A DNA stretch of 47,090 bases, taken from Selaginella moellendorffii (lineage: Eukaryota; Streptophyta; Lycopodiopsida; Selaginellales; Selaginellaceae). The stretch is taken from assembly GCF_000143415.4 (NCBI RefSeq), contig NW_003314333.1, forward strand, positions 759,207-806,296, given 5' to 3'. A program made the position numbers and the translations under genes. Under the pieces are notes generated by a model that saw nothing but the letters and a program-made list of their open reading frames with translations, made no database searches and had not been told where the DNA came from. Below are positions 1 through 12,852 of this stretch, one piece after another (positions within the stretch are counted from its first letter, which is position 1; each line of letters opens with the position of its first letter).

Positions 1-104
1 GCGATCACCAGCTTCCTCGTCGTCGCGCGCCGCTTGGCCAGGTCCTCCGGGTCCGATAGGCCGCAGCCATCGCCGCAAGAGACCATGCCGCGCTGCCTGA
101 TCAT
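1..104 (-). CDS. MTP/CDF-family metal transporter, N-terminus only (partial)
   Basis: Only the first ~34 codons are in the window; the gene runs off the left edge. The N-terminus reads with a CGDGCGLSD cysteine cluster followed by a basic stretch ending TTRKLVI, after which the first membrane helix would start. This layout (CG-x-x-CG-x-x-D, then R-rich, then RKL-x-IA) matches my memory of the cytosolic N-terminus of plant MTP1-like vacuolar zinc/proton antiporters of the cation diffusion facilitator family. Two in-frame ATGs exist (at 104 and at 86); the second fits the family better. It is divergent from the next gene with only ~225 bp between the starts, so the two probably share a promoter region. 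The family call rests on a short stretch and is tentative. Confidence 0.5.
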   Translation of the reverse strand, partial: MIRQRGMVSCGDGCGLSDPEDLAKRRATTRKLVI

Positions 105-328
105 CGGTCCATCCCAATCGACCAACGGCAATCACACTAAATCAGCTGGAATTCCCAATGCGATCGATCAGGTCGGCTCACCGTGAAATGGAATCCACCT
201 CCTCCGCCGCGCGTCCGTGGTTGCTCCTCAGCAATGGCTCCTCCATGATGCTCTGCTTAGCCCTAAATTTCGCCCTATCTTTAAGGCCCGTTTCTTCACT
301 GGATTGCTTTTTAGGGCTCTAGCGGAGC

Positions 329-1781
329 ATGCGCCAGGGACGCAGGAGTCTCAGGTTTAGCAAGATTTTGGGGCTGGCATTCCTTCTCCTAGTAGTCGGA
401 TTGCTCGCGCTCCGCCGGTGGCAGCCTCACGAGTTACACATGGGTGAGTGTTTAGATTAGATTCGGTGGAAAATGTATGATCTCTAAATTCTTCCTGTCA
501 GCATCCTATAATTCGCAGCGCTCGACAATCTATCAGAAAATGGCTGACGAAGGTCGGGCATTCCTTGCCGGTGGAGAAACCACGCAATCTCTCAAGGTAA
601 GTTTTGAGTCTTTCGTTTCAAAAGGGAACTCCTTGGAACATTTTTCTGTTCTCCAGATCAGTGATATCTTCTCTTTCGACAATGGAAAGATTCATCCCAT
701 CCACAAGGTACCTACATTTTTCCTTCTTCAGTTCATTCCATGCCATTCTAAACACTTGTTGCAATTCAAGCTCGCAGAGCCACCTGTTCGAGCCGCGGTG
801 CTCTACTTGCCGCAGAAATTCTCGCGAGTGATATCGTTCGTGTGACGAGTTCTAGTTGCGGGCTCTGAAGTTGATACGTTTCTTTGTTTGTAGGGAGATC
901 ATCACAGAGACACTCGGCTCGCATTCTTCAGGCAAGTCACGTTCATCGTTTACTATGCCGTGATTGATGTTTCATTGATGCAGCTATCTGGTACCAGAAT
1001 CCCGAGATGTATCACTTTAGCCTTTACCACGCCTCGCATCATCTGGAGCCGGTGCCGGCATCCAAGTCCGAGGTAAGCATTTCGAGATGTGTGCTTTACG
1101 TGTTGGTGTTTTTTTATTGTTTAGATCGCAAGGGAGCTGGAAGCTGTGGACCAAGTTGCAAGATCGTGCTCTCCTTTACGTATTCAACTGGAGCGTGTTG
1201 TATTGACTTGTACAGGAGCTCTGATCGGCTGCTGGCAGGTTTGACGTCCATGATTGGAAAAGTCGTTAAATCTTACTTTAGTTTCCAGGTTTTGGAAGGG
1301 ACAGATCCACTCGTTATACGGGAACGTTTGAAGAACAAGCTCCCAAATGCACCAAAGAAACAACTGGTAAGAGTTGTAGCCCTTCATCCATTCTATGGTC
1401 TCTCTTTTAAGCTCGGTTTTGCAGTATGACCAGCTCATACTCCATTCTTCCTTCGCGAGAATTTTACCACCGACAGCAAACGAAACTGTGGAGGTTTGTT
1501 AGATCGATCGATCGATCAATCGCTCGAGTTTTCTAAGCTATTATCCATGCAGAAAAAAGATAATCGGATGACCACCGAGCTGCTGGAGCAACTAGTCATG
1601 GATCTGAACAAAGCGCTGCAAAACTTCGAGGTGATCAAATCACTATTACTTCCAGGATAAAGATTTATTGTTCCAATTCCAGGCTGATATCAAAGAGCTA
1701 TGGTTCGTGGAAGAACTGGATATATTAGCTCTGGCACTCCAAGGCCGAGTTAAAACCCATAAGTTTTCCCTGGGAGGATAA
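329..1781 (+). CDS. Membrane-anchored protein with two H-x-S motifs, 11 exons (possible 2H phosphoesterase fold)
   Basis: Exons: 329-443, 502-596, 657-707, 771-841, 894-931, 984-1072, 1125-1238, 1289-1366, 1425-1493, 1553-1630, 1683-1781. They sum to 897 nt, i.e. 298 residues, in phase throughout. The N-terminus has a basic start (MRQGRRSLRF) and one hydrophobic helix at about residues 12-28, so a type II membrane anchor or signal anchor is likely. The soluble part contains PPVRAAVLYLP, then YHFSLYHASHHLEPVP and, about 85 residues later, QLILHSSFARIL. Two H-x-[ST] motifs, each in a hydrophobic strand, are the hallmark of the 2H phosphoesterase superfamily, so RNA or nucleotide phosphoester chemistry is possible but only inferred. 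The fifth intron starts with GC (gcaagt) instead of GT. I recall similar uncharacterised plant proteins but cannot name a gene. Confidence 0.8.
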
Positions 1782-2066
1782 ACGTATATACCATTCTGGC
1801 GAATATGCCGTTGGCCCTACTAGCCGTTGAGTTTTCTGACGTGCCACGTTCGCCGGTCGGCACATCTTTCCGGCGTGCCCCCAAAATTCAAAATACAAGT
1901 TTGCCCTAAACCGGCAGCGGCCGGTAGAGAAGGACGCTAGGCTAGGCGCCAGGGAAGGAAGCTTTCTTGGATGCGCCACACCCGCAGCTAGGTTTTTCTA
2001 GGCGCCGAGCTCGCGATCGCTGCGCCGCCCTCGCGATTTGATGCATCGCTGCTGAAATATCGCGGA

Positions 2067-5000
2067 ATGGAGAGCGGCGGAGTCTCGGAGGTCGAGAAAG
2101 ATGCATTGCAGGCTGTCCAGGTCGCCGTTCACATCAGGCCTCTCATCGCGCAGGAACGGATTCAGGGATGCAAGGAATGCGTTTCGGTTGTTCCCGGCGA
2201 GCCGCAGGTAAAATCTCCCAAAATTCCTCTCGCGAGCCGGCGAGATTTCGCTTCTCCCGGTACATCGATCGGGGTATGGATTTAGGTCAATTACGAGCTT
2301 CTGTGGTGCGCAGGTGCAGCTGGGATCGCATTCTTTCACGTTTGATCATGTCTATGGAGGCGGTGGCTCCTCGCCATCGTCTATTTTCGATCAATGCGTG
2401 AGACCTCTTGTCGAGGGATTGTTCCAAGGCTACAATGCCACTGTCCTTGCTTATGGACAGGTAAGAAGTTTGTTTTCTTCTCGTTTGGCACTCACTTGGA
2501 GCTCAATTTATAGACAGGATCCGGCAAAACTTACACTATGGGTACTGGTTACACAGTTGGCGGTAGCAGTGAGGGTGTTATCCCACAAGTCATGAATACA
2601 CTCTTTAGCAAAATTAATGCTTTGAAGCACAAGGCAGACTTCCAAGTCCGAGTCTCTTTTATTGAGGTAACCGGGCAAGCTCTTATGGTTGGTTCATTTC
2701 TTCTTTCTTTTCTGAAGTTTGGCAGTGAATGCAGATCTTGAAGGAGGAGGTCCATGATCTTCTTGACCCAAATCCACCTTCTACAATGAAAACTGATACT
2801 GCCAACGGCGGACTCTTGAGAGTTGTGCCTGGAAAGCCTCCCATCCAGATTCGGGAGACCGGGAGCGGAGGGATCATGCTTGCCGGCGTAACAGAAACTG
2901 AAGTACGTACTTTACCAGAGATGGCCGCCTGCTTAGAACAGGGATCTCTTTGCCGAGCAACAGGAAGCACCAACATGAATGCGCAATCAAGGTGCGTTTG
3001 ACAAGAATTTTCGTCTTTCTGTGGTAGCTAACAAAGTTTACCGCAGTCGCTCTCACGCAATCTTTACTATCAACGTCGAACAACGTCGAAAATGGGATTC
3101 CTTTCTGAATGCTGATACTTCATCATTGCCGGAGGACACCGGAGAAGACTTTCTCTGTGCGAAGCTCCACTTAGTAGATCTTGCTGGTTCTGAGCGCGCC
3201 AAGAGAACTAAAGCAGATGGGAATCGTTTCAAAGAAGGTGAGTGCCTGTTATTCTTGTTACCACTAAAATAGCACCAATGCAGGTGTACATATCAATCGA
3301 GGACTTTTGGCTCTTGGAAATGTGATTAGTGCTTTAGGAGATGACAAAAAACGCAAAGAAGGTGGCCACGTACCTTACAGGGATAGCAAATTGACACGCC
3401 TTTTGCAGGTAAGCCTTAGTGATGGCTGAGTTTATGGTTGTTTATTATTTCGCATGCAGGATTCTTTAGGTGGTAATAGTCGCACAACAATGATTGGTAA
3501 GTCTGCTCAATACAGTTTTCAGAGACTTCACATCCATTCTGTATTAGCTTGTGTTAGTCCTGCGGATTCGAATGCCGAAGAAACACTGAATACCCTGAAA
3601 TATGCTAATCGGGCACGCAACATTCAAAACAAACCAATGGTAGGCTGGCTAATCAATTCTTCTGCCCGTTGTTGATGGTATGCTTTGGTGTGCAGGTGAA
3701 CCGTGATCCAGTAGTTGCGGAGATGCAGAGAATGAGACAGCAGTTGGAAGTACTACAAGCGGAACTTTTATGCGCTCAAGCAGCAACCATACCTGAGGAA
3801 ATTCAGGTAATTATTTTCCTGTAATTCGTTAATTCTGATCCTCGGAAGCACAGATTCTTAAGCAGAAAGTGACATGGCTAGAAAGCAACAACCTGGAACT
3901 ACGGCGTGAACTGCAACAGTCGGCTGAAAGCTGTGCTTTACTTTCCGAGCAAGTCGTTAGTGCACAGGTATTTTACTGTTGGACTGAGTGAACTTTCTGA
4001 ATCTAAACTTAAGTGTAGGTGGAACGCGATAAGTTGCAGCTCAAGTTTCAAAAATTACGTAGTGGCGTGGCGCTTTCGGAGTGTGGAGAGAACGATATCG
4101 AGGTTTGTGTCTGTAAAGTCTCAGTTTGTTTTCTAACCGATTGTTCTCAGCAGAGCGAAGATCTGGTCAAAAACTACTTGAAAAGGATTCAAGAACTGGA
4201 GCTGGAATTGCTAAGTGTGAAGTCTAGCAACGCTACCGATCTTTCGCCTGAAGGAGAAGGGGACGTGGAAGAAGAAGGAGAAGGAGAAGGAGACGTGGAC
4301 GTGGATGTAGTTGCTGCAAAAGAGCTGGAGCATACTATGCGGCAGGACTGTCTGGACAAGGAACTCGAAGAGCTTGATAAACGACTTGAACTGAAAGAGG
4401 TACCGGATGTGAGAATTAAATTGGTTAACATGTTTTTTTTGTCATTCAGGCGGAAATGAAAGCGTTTGCAAGACCCGACAACGTTGTCTTGAAGCAACAT
4501 TTTGAGAAAAAGCTTATTGAGCTTGAAGACGAGAAAAAAACTCTCCAGGTAATGCTTTGCAGAAGTATAGCATGCCGTAACTACTTTGATCTTCTGCAGA
4601 AAGAAAGAGATGCATTGCTTAAGGAGTTAGAGGCGCTGGCGACCAGCTCAGATGAGCACGCTCATAAAATGCAAGAGACGTATGTCCAGAAGCTCAAGGA
4701 CCTCGAGCGTCAGGTGAAGAGAGTTCATAAAGTTTACACTGCCAATGAAAGTTTGGTACTACAGATTGCGGAGCTCAAGAAAAAACAAGAGAATCAAGCA
4801 CAGCTGCTGCGTCAGAAACAACGAAGCGACGAAGCAGCAAAGCGTTTGCAGGAAGACATTTTGCGTATGAAGCAGCAAAAGGCGAGTCATTTTATTGTTT
4901 CCTTAGTGATTTGACTCATCTTCTTTGACAGGTGCAACTACAAAACAAAATAAAGCAAGAGTCAGAGCAGTTTCGTGCATGGAAAAACGCCAGGGAAAAG

Positions 5001-6573
5001 GAGGTCTTGCAGCTCCGGAAAGAGGGAAGGCGAAATGTTTACGAAATGCACAAACTTCAGGCTCTACACCAGCGTCAGAAATTGGTATTTTGTATGATAT
5101 CCTTTCCTGAATTTCTGATTTTATTTTTTCCAGGTTCTTCAAAGAAAAACAGAGGAAGCTGCAGTTGCAACACGCCGCCTGAAAGACATGCTAGAGGCTT
5201 CGGAAGCTTCTTATGCGAGGCAAGTGCTTGTGACGTTACTACCATAACACCTTCGGTTTGTCTGTTGCAGAAGCCAATTGCGTATCAAAGAAATCGAAAA
5301 CAGGGAGCTTAGAAAAAGAGTTATTGAGCTTTCCGAAAGCCTCAAGCAAAGTGAAGCACGCAGAATGGAGTTCGAAAGGGATAATGCTAAACAACGTCGT
5401 GAAAGAGAACAGCCTGCTGCAGTTGTTTTAGCAACAGCGTCAAAGGTACTGCTCAGTTTCATTTCTAGCATTCACTCTGTTTCCTTCTGGCAGGATGCTG
5501 AGCGAGAGATAAATGAGCTTTCTGTCGGACTAGCGCAGCTTGTACATACCGGTAGGAAGTCGTCGCATTATGGCAGTGTTGGTTTTGAAAGCATCCCTTA
5601 CGATCTTCGCAAGGTGGGAGGATTGACGGTTCTTCGATTTTCCACCGGCTTAATCTTGTCGACCATGACAGGCTCCACGGGAATCCTACAAGAGCATAAC
5701 TAGCGAGAGCTCCGAATGTGAAACGGACATGGAGATCGAAGAGATTGATCAGTCAGACAAAGACTGGGACGTGGACGACGAGAAGTACAAAGACGGGCTA
5801 AAGCTGGGCTCGGCAGGGTGCTGCAGCTGCAGCCAAACCTCAGGCTGCAAAACGAAGAAATGTCAATGCAGGCTGGCTGGTGGCTACTGCGGTGCTAGCT
5901 GCTCGTGCAAAGCCAGCAAGTGCGCTAACAGAGAGCATGCGGTGTCCGGGTCAGACATGGCAGGAACCTCTTCAGCTAGCAGTAGTGTACAGGACGCTGG
6001 ATCAGACCGGGGATCGGAAGAGCTGGCCAAGTATGGAGCCAAGCTCCTGGACACTGCATACAAGGAGGAGCTAAGCGCGCAGATTACAGCAAGTATCGGT
6101 GGTGAAACGGTGGAAAAACCCAGCCAGCGTCGCCCACTCAGCGACATCGGCAATACAAGAGTAAGCACGCAAAAACGCTGCATACGTTCGTTTTCTAACG
6201 CAGAGGTGTCTCACAGGTCGTCATTCCGTCTCGAAAGCCTGGAAAGCAAAAGAGAAAGTCGCAGAAGATAGTGGTACAACTCGTTCCCGTGGAGTCGCAG
6301 CCTGAAGCGGTGGCTCCTCCTCCCCAGCCGCCCGCTCTTCCTCCTCTTGCTGTCGATCAAGCTCCACAAGACAGCGAAGTGGAGCAGCAGCAGCAGCAAC
6401 GATATCGGCATCAACGAGAGCAGCCTCTCCAGCCGCGGACTGCGTCAGTGAGCCCGCTTAGAGCTCGCAATCGGCATCGAGCAAGAGACGATAGCGGAGG
6501 CGTGAAGAGAGTGTCGAGCGGTCCACCCAGTCCCAGGAAGAAGCACGGCGACGAGAAAGAAAACATTAGATAA
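2067..6573 (+). CDS. Kinesin-4 family motor (KIN-4A / FRA1-like), 20 exons, complete
   Basis: Twenty exons join in frame to about 1153 residues. The motor domain fills roughly residues 10-380: P-loop [12 protein letters not shown] (Q-T split by an intron, ~95-103), switch I region [10 protein letters not shown], switch [15 protein letters not shown], then the [18 protein letters not shown] helix. A long heptad-rich coiled coil follows (~390-860), with an acidic EEEGEGEGD insert near 530. The C-terminal part carries a CRC-type cysteine-rich domain (~920-960: [18 protein letters not shown] and [12 protein letters not shown]), the signature of KIF4/FRA1 kinesins. The protein ends in KENIR. The family is plus-end directed; plant members move cortical cargo linked to cell-wall deposition. 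Two introns use GC donors (4882 and 5220), and the exon at 4151 has a tandem CAGCAG acceptor. Only 285 bp separate it from the upstream gene. Confidence 0.93.
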
Positions 6574-7432
6574 GATGCGAAGCAAGAAACAAGCGGCATT
6601 GCAGCCCGAGTCTGCCAAGTGGCAGCCATGTCATCTCTTCACTCCAAATTAGTGATAAATTGGAATGTTATGAGCTAATAATTTAACAATGAGAATAATT
6701 TATCAGCTAATAATTTTAACAATATGAATTTTTATCAACATATTGAATGTTGTATCAGACCTTATAAACTTTGGCACAACACTTGATATAGTTCTTTTCA
6801 ATGTGTAAATAGCCCTTCAGACAAATTATATATCATAAGAATGGGAAAATAAATTAATACTATATTATCCACTTTATATTTTATATATAAAGAAAAATAG
6901 TTAAATATTGATTTTAGAAACTAACTTCAGTAACTGGTGGCAATTGTAAAAGTAAACATAACTCCATTAGCAATATTAGTATTATAAATATATAATAGTT
7001 TATATTGTGAATCATCAACAAAACTTTACACCTCCATAAGATATATATATCATACAAATAACCATCTTAATATGAGTTTTGAAAGTTTATGTACTTCATG
7101 ATCATCCTCTTAAAAGTCTTAATAATCCATTCGACTAAATCATCCATTTATAAATGGTTAGCATTTTGGTCATATAACTTGCTAAACAAGATTAGCAAGT
7201 TGGAGGAACAAGACCCTAGTTGAAGAAGTTGACTTCAAAAAGGGGTGGTACATGGGGCTAACTATGGAAGAGTCCATATATAATCACAAACTTGTTAAGT
7301 GAGAGGGCTTGAAAGTTTGGAAAAACTAAATTCTTAAGTTGTAATTTATAATGTGCTTTGAGTATAAGTTGGTGCATTAACTTGAGGAGTCACATCAGGC
7401 ATCCTCAGTGATGCCATCTGTAAATGCATATG

Positions 7433-7495
7433 AGGAGGTTGGGTTCAAGTCCCAACCCTCTAGTGTTTGGGTTTAAGTCTTAACTCGCTAAAGTG
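7433..7495. repeat. Two tandem copies of a B-box-like ~29 bp unit
   Basis: GGTTGGGTTCAAGTCCCAAC followed by a related copy with GGGTTTAAGTCTTAACTCG. The first copy resembles the T-arm/B box of a tRNA gene (GGTTCAAnTCC with a pairing stem). No A box, anticodon arm or acceptor stem was found upstream, so this is not called a tRNA. It may be a tRNA-derived SINE relic. Confidence 0.3.
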
Positions 7496-9949
7496 TAATG
7501 ATGTTTGGAATATGAGGATACTTATTTTTTGGTGGTCATAAACTCTTAGTAAGGAGGCTGTTAAATGGGAGATGCCCTAGAGTCATGATGTACAGTTAGA
7601 TTGTTTAGTTAGAAAACTTGGTAAAGCCTTTGGTGCTTTGGTGCAAATGGCACCAAGGATATGGTGAATGAAATAGGGACACCCAATTTTGATTGTTATG
7701 AACCCTTGACCAAAAGGGTTAACTTGGGTGCACCACCAAAGGTTTGATAGATTTAATATCTATTGGTAAACTTGTTAAGGTGTCGATGTGAGATTATTAG
7801 ATGATTTTATGGCTAAACAAGGACAAAGTCATTGTCAAGTTAAATAATAAGATTCCTAAATCAAAATGTTTATTTAAACTATTAATAATGGTGTGGCTAA
7901 GTCAAGGTGACCAAATGGAAAAAACATATAGAAGAAATAAGTTATGACAATACAATAGTGTTATGAGTCCAAGAAAGTAGTCTCAAAAAAAGCACCCATA
8001 GGAGGGTCATAAGGTGGGCTTAGATAGAGCCCATAGTAGAAATTGTTAAAGAGAATTATTAAAGGTAAATACCCTTAGACTTAGCAAAATAGAGTCTTTG
8101 CTATGGAAATGAAAAGATACTTCAAAATTAAAGGTAGTGATCCTAATTGATTGATGCAACAATCAAAGGATAAAAGCAAAAGACAAATGGTCAAGAATGA
8201 GCCTTAGAAATTATTAGAAGGAATCCAAATAACAAATTAGGCCAAAAACCACCATATAGTGAGTGCTAATGGATTATGGAAAAGAAAATATATTTCCAAG
8301 AATAAGATTCCCAAATACTCTAATTTGGTGAAGTTGAAAGTTTCAAAAGAGATGGAGTGGCAAAGTAGCCAAATGATAGGGTTATGAATAGCCCTAGCAC
8401 GAATTATAAAGTGGTGTTTACATAACTGATGCAATGCAAGGTGTAACACATATGTAGGAAATTGACTCAAGATATCAATATTAAAGTTCTAGAGTGCGAT
8501 GGTTATGTTGGTAGAGGCCAAGGCTACTTTGGAATAAGTAGTAATATTGAGATAGAGAAGTTGTCTCTAACAAGTTTAGCGAAAACTAAACAAAGATAGA
8601 AAAATACCACCAGTGATCTAATATAGCGTATGTGATTTTCACCCTTTATCCTATGGTGATTTACCATAGAATAACTATGAAGTGGAACTTGAACCCTCTA
8701 TATGCCACGTGGCACATGCCATGTGTCTAATGATAGCAGAGTGGAATCCAAGTTTTAGGGTCTTGGGCCAATAAATAAAGGAACAAAGCCAAACTCTCAA
8801 GCTTGCAGCCAAAGAGCAAAGAAACTAGAGCACAGATTAACTAGCAAATGAACAAGAGTACAGAACAACACACTAGTATCCTAACACTAAAACTAATATG
8901 CAAAATAGAGCTAAACGGAGTTTAACACTATTTTAGTATATTAGTAGCCTAACACGAGGATATGGGTATTCCACCAACTAACATAGTTTGGAACTTAGGC
9001 TTAGACTTAAGCGGGATGTAGAACAAAGATAACCACATAAGTGGGAGTGAGACTTTGCCTCAAGTTAGACAAATTTGGACACGGGATGAACACCATTGTG
9101 TTCAGAACAATTTCTACATTCTATAGATATACCAAATTGAATAGAATTAACACAAGATACATGATAGCGAAGGTGTTTGACATACATGGTAAGCTATCAT
9201 CTAATGAATATTGAAGGACTAAGCTCAATATTACGGGGGTTCCCAACACTAGCAAGTGCAAGCCAACATATGAGTTTCTCCTACTATGCCGAGTATGCTT
9301 AGCAAGAAATACATAAGAGTTTCTACCTTATGTTTATCCGGCATAAGTATATACATGATGACTAGTTTCTCAACTAGTTTGAGCAAAGATTGAAAAAAGA
9401 ACTAACAATACCAACCTTCTTCTATTATGGTAGTAAGGAAAGAATATTCGAAAAGACTAATTGATAAGTAGCTTTCGATATCCGCAATCACATTCATAAC
9501 ATCTAATGAGACTCTAAGTTGAAAACATTATGCTTCTTAGATAATGGCCAAAGCATGATGAGCTTTTAGTGTTGAACCATTGATAAATATTGGCTTGGTG
9601 CTAAAGATGAAAATGGTAATCCATGATATGATTACTTTATAAAATGATTTAATGTTCAATGAGGATATCAAACTTCATATATAGGTGGTGGAGTTGTGAG
9701 CAACAAATCCCTAAGCCCTAAAGTGGAGCTGAAAAGGTGCCGTGTGGCAGTGGTCAAAGCAAAAGTCTAACAAGCTTAACACATTTAGACCAAAAACCCT
9801 GACTCGGAAAGTCGAGAGTGGGAGTGAAACTCCTAAATAAGTTCTTGTGGAACAAATATGAAATGATTGGTGAATGAGTTTCTAGAAAAGGACACAAGAG
9901 GAACTGACACATGGCAAGTGTTATGACATATAAAAGTGTTGGGACTAAC

Positions 9950-10440
9950 TCTGAGATGGAATCCAAAAAGGAGTCTGAGATGGAGTCTGAGATGAAATCC
10001 AAGAAAGAGTCCAAGAAGGAGTCCTAGATGGAATCCTAGATGGAATCTAAAAAGGAGTCTAAGAAGAAGTTTGAGATGGAGTCCAAGAAAGAGGCTAAAA
10101 AAGAGTCCAAAATGGAGTTTGAAATAGAATTTAAGAAAGAGTCCGAGAAGGAATTCAAGACAAAATCCAAAATAGAGTCCGAGAAGAAGTCCGAGATGGA
10201 GTTTGAGAAGGAGTCTAAAATGGAGTCCGAGATAGGGACCGAGATTGAGGCCAAGAACGAGACTAAGACCAAAATTGGGGCCGAGACTAGGACTGAGACC
10301 AGGACTAAGACCGAGACCAAGACCGAGACCAAGACTGAGTCCGAGTCTAAATCTGAGTCCGAGTCCGAGTCCAAACCTGAGTCCGAGTTTGAGTTCGAAT
10401 TTGAGTTTGAGTCCAAGTTCAAGTCTAAATCCAAGGGTGA
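9950..10440. repeat. Degenerate hexanucleotide minisatellite (GAGTCY/GAGAYC-type units)
   Basis: About 490 bp built from imperfect 6-bp units such as GAGTCC, AAGGAG, GAGACC and GAGTTT, strongly purine-rich on the plus strand. The 6-bp period keeps frames open on both strands, giving spurious E/K/S-rich and S/D/L-rich translations. Unit composition drifts along the array: AAG-rich at the left, ACC/ACT-rich around 10250-10330, TTY-rich at the right. That suggests growth by local slippage. Confidence 0.8.
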
Positions 10441-12852
10441 AAGCTCAAAGCGATATCTCCTAGTCTCTAGGGGGTTTGGTGAGCTCCAAAAGGATAATAG
10501 AGGAAGGATTCTAATGGAACTAATTTAGACAGAAAAGGCAATGTGACTAAGGAAGCATATACCCATATAGTGGGTGATGGTATAAGAGGAGTCCAAAGCT
10601 AAAGTAAACACAGATGGATAAGTGGGGTAACTTAGTAAAGTGTTTAAGAGTTGGCTCTAGCTCTCTTGAGAGATCAAATAGTCGATGCTTCTAATCTAAG
10701 TGTGGGTGGCATTATTTATTTGGATATCTTATGTGGCTCATCAGAACCTCACTCTAGCCACATGGCTAGGGCACTTAAGGGCAGAAGGTGGGGAGAGTAC
10801 TCAAAAGGCTTGTATAGAGCCACAGTGTTTCAAAATGTTATTCTAAAGTCTCAGATTATAGAAAAGATGAGAAGCTATCCTTTTGCATAATGACCAAAGG
10901 TATTGTCATATGGTGAGGAAATCCCAAATGTTAGTGGGATTTAGTGGTCGAGCTTTTAGGCCCTAACCCAATAGTAGTGTTGGCAAGCATAGCCATGAAT
11001 GGAAAGGGACTTAGTGGGAACTAAAGAAAGGATATTGGGGAAAGGTGTTCCCTATGTCTCCAGGCATCTTAAGGATGCTAAGGCATAGTTTTATGATGAT
11101 CACTTATTAACAGATGGCCTAGTCTTAGAGAGATAGGACTATGGCATAAGTGGTTTTTGACTATCAATAAGACAAAGGTAAATGGACATGGTTTTAATAT
11201 AACAAACTGATATGTCAGTAGTACCTTTGGGGTGTATATCGTGGGATCAGACACGTGGAGCACTTACACCAAATGCAAAGGCCAAGTGGCATATGCTATT
11301 CATGGGGTTAGCATATCCCCAAGTCAAGAATAAAACTCTATGGTGAGACTCCTCCAAGTGGTAAAAAATGTGGTTAAATGATTAAAATAAAATAGAAAAG
11401 TTTTACATCATGATTTTAGGGGATCCTTTAGCCTATAACACTTTGGTTAAAAGTATCTTATAAGTCATCACACTAGTAAGAGCATCAACTTCCACCCAAC
11501 AAATTAAATAGTCAAAACCAATATGATATATTCATTACCAATAGTCAACTGTGGAAAATGCCTATTAGACTAAATACTATCAACTCAAACAAACCAAAAA
11601 CTACAATTGATTCCATAACATGAAGATGAGTATTATAAGCTTATCATTAGATAAACTATGCATATAGTGGGTTATATCTTGTCTCATCTCCAACTAATAA
11701 AAAAACCTATACAACTTCTTAAGCATATGATAATGTCCCATATACCCTCCTAAAATAGGAGAGTTATGGTAAGTGTAAAGGAAACATGGAATAAGATTAA
11801 AGGCACTATCAAATATAAATGGTTACAAAATAAAGAAGGTTATCTTTAAGGTAATATTAAAAATTTAAATGCATAAACAACAAATTATCAGTAAACAATA
11901 CAAGATCTTCAAAGTCATCATAAAGCATTCAAATCCATAGCTTAACCTTTTAAATCTCCTGAATATCATTCAAAGAAGACAAATTTAACTTCACACCTTA
12001 TAAACATTGATCATCAAACATAAAAATTGCCAACAACATAGAGTAAAAAATCCATTAATAGAAGAATAATAAGCTCCTCAGAAATAGAAAAAGAGAGAGG
12101 AGGGAGAGGAATTTGAGATAGAGCCACACTATTAGTTATTAAACTCTCAAGGCAATAAATAATCTCAAAGTCAAAGTTCTTTGGCTTACAAAATTCTTTG
12201 GCTTTAACAACAAAGTGATTACAATATAATCATCCTTCAGTAGTGTTTGAAAATTATATTAAAATGCATGGAGCTTCTTAAAACCCTAAACTATTATAAA
12301 CATTCTTTTTTTGTTGCAAACTAGTTCAACTTAACTGATTGTAAAGTATAGTTGATGTATGTAATGAAATAATACTAGTTAAAGACATGTCAAACTCTCC
12401 TAGCCACTAGATTAAGGATATATTAGAATATGCCTTTTCAATCCAATGGTTGGAAATTTATATGTATACCATATGTATGTATGTTTTTCACATGTGTATG
12501 GCCATACTGGCTAAGGGAGATTCTACTGAATAATTTTCTGCAGCCCTAGGCATTAAAATTTTCTTGAATCCTTTCTTACTCCAATCTGGGTCATCTCTCG
12601 GTCTTGCCATTCGCATTGATCTCAATAGATGAGCTCAACTGCTCTAGTAATAGAAATCAAGATTTAAGTGTCCACGGAGGAAGCACAAATGTAGTTCAAC
12701 CTAGATTCTTTAAAGGTGGGCCTAACGCAAACCTGGGTGGGCAGAAGGTTCGGCACTCTTTTCTTTGTAAAGACTGGCAAAGATTATAAGTCAACACCAA
12801 ACTTTCTCTTGTTATTTGAAAAGGTCGGTATGTGCGATTAGTTCTTGGCAGA

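Larger units (their letters stand above)
6574..12852. other. AT-rich gene-free island (about 6.3 kb)
   Basis: This stretch holds no frame that looks like protein: stops are frequent on both strands, composition is AT-rich, and the longest open frame (around 10040) is low-complexity repeat. I found no reverse transcriptase, transposase or integrase motif and no clear terminal repeats. The first ~100 bp will be the 3' UTR of the kinesin gene and the last few hundred the promoter of the UGT gene. Repeats inside are listed separately. It is most likely old, eroded transposon DNA, but that is inference from composition only. Confidence 0.6.

Noticed and set aside
7433-7495. tRNA gene
   Set aside because: Only a T-arm-like sequence is present; no acceptor, D or anticodon arm could be paired.
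10040-10528. Open frame for an E/K/S-rich 162-residue protein
   Set aside because: It is a by-product of the 6-bp repeat; the opposite strand is equally open and there is no gene context.
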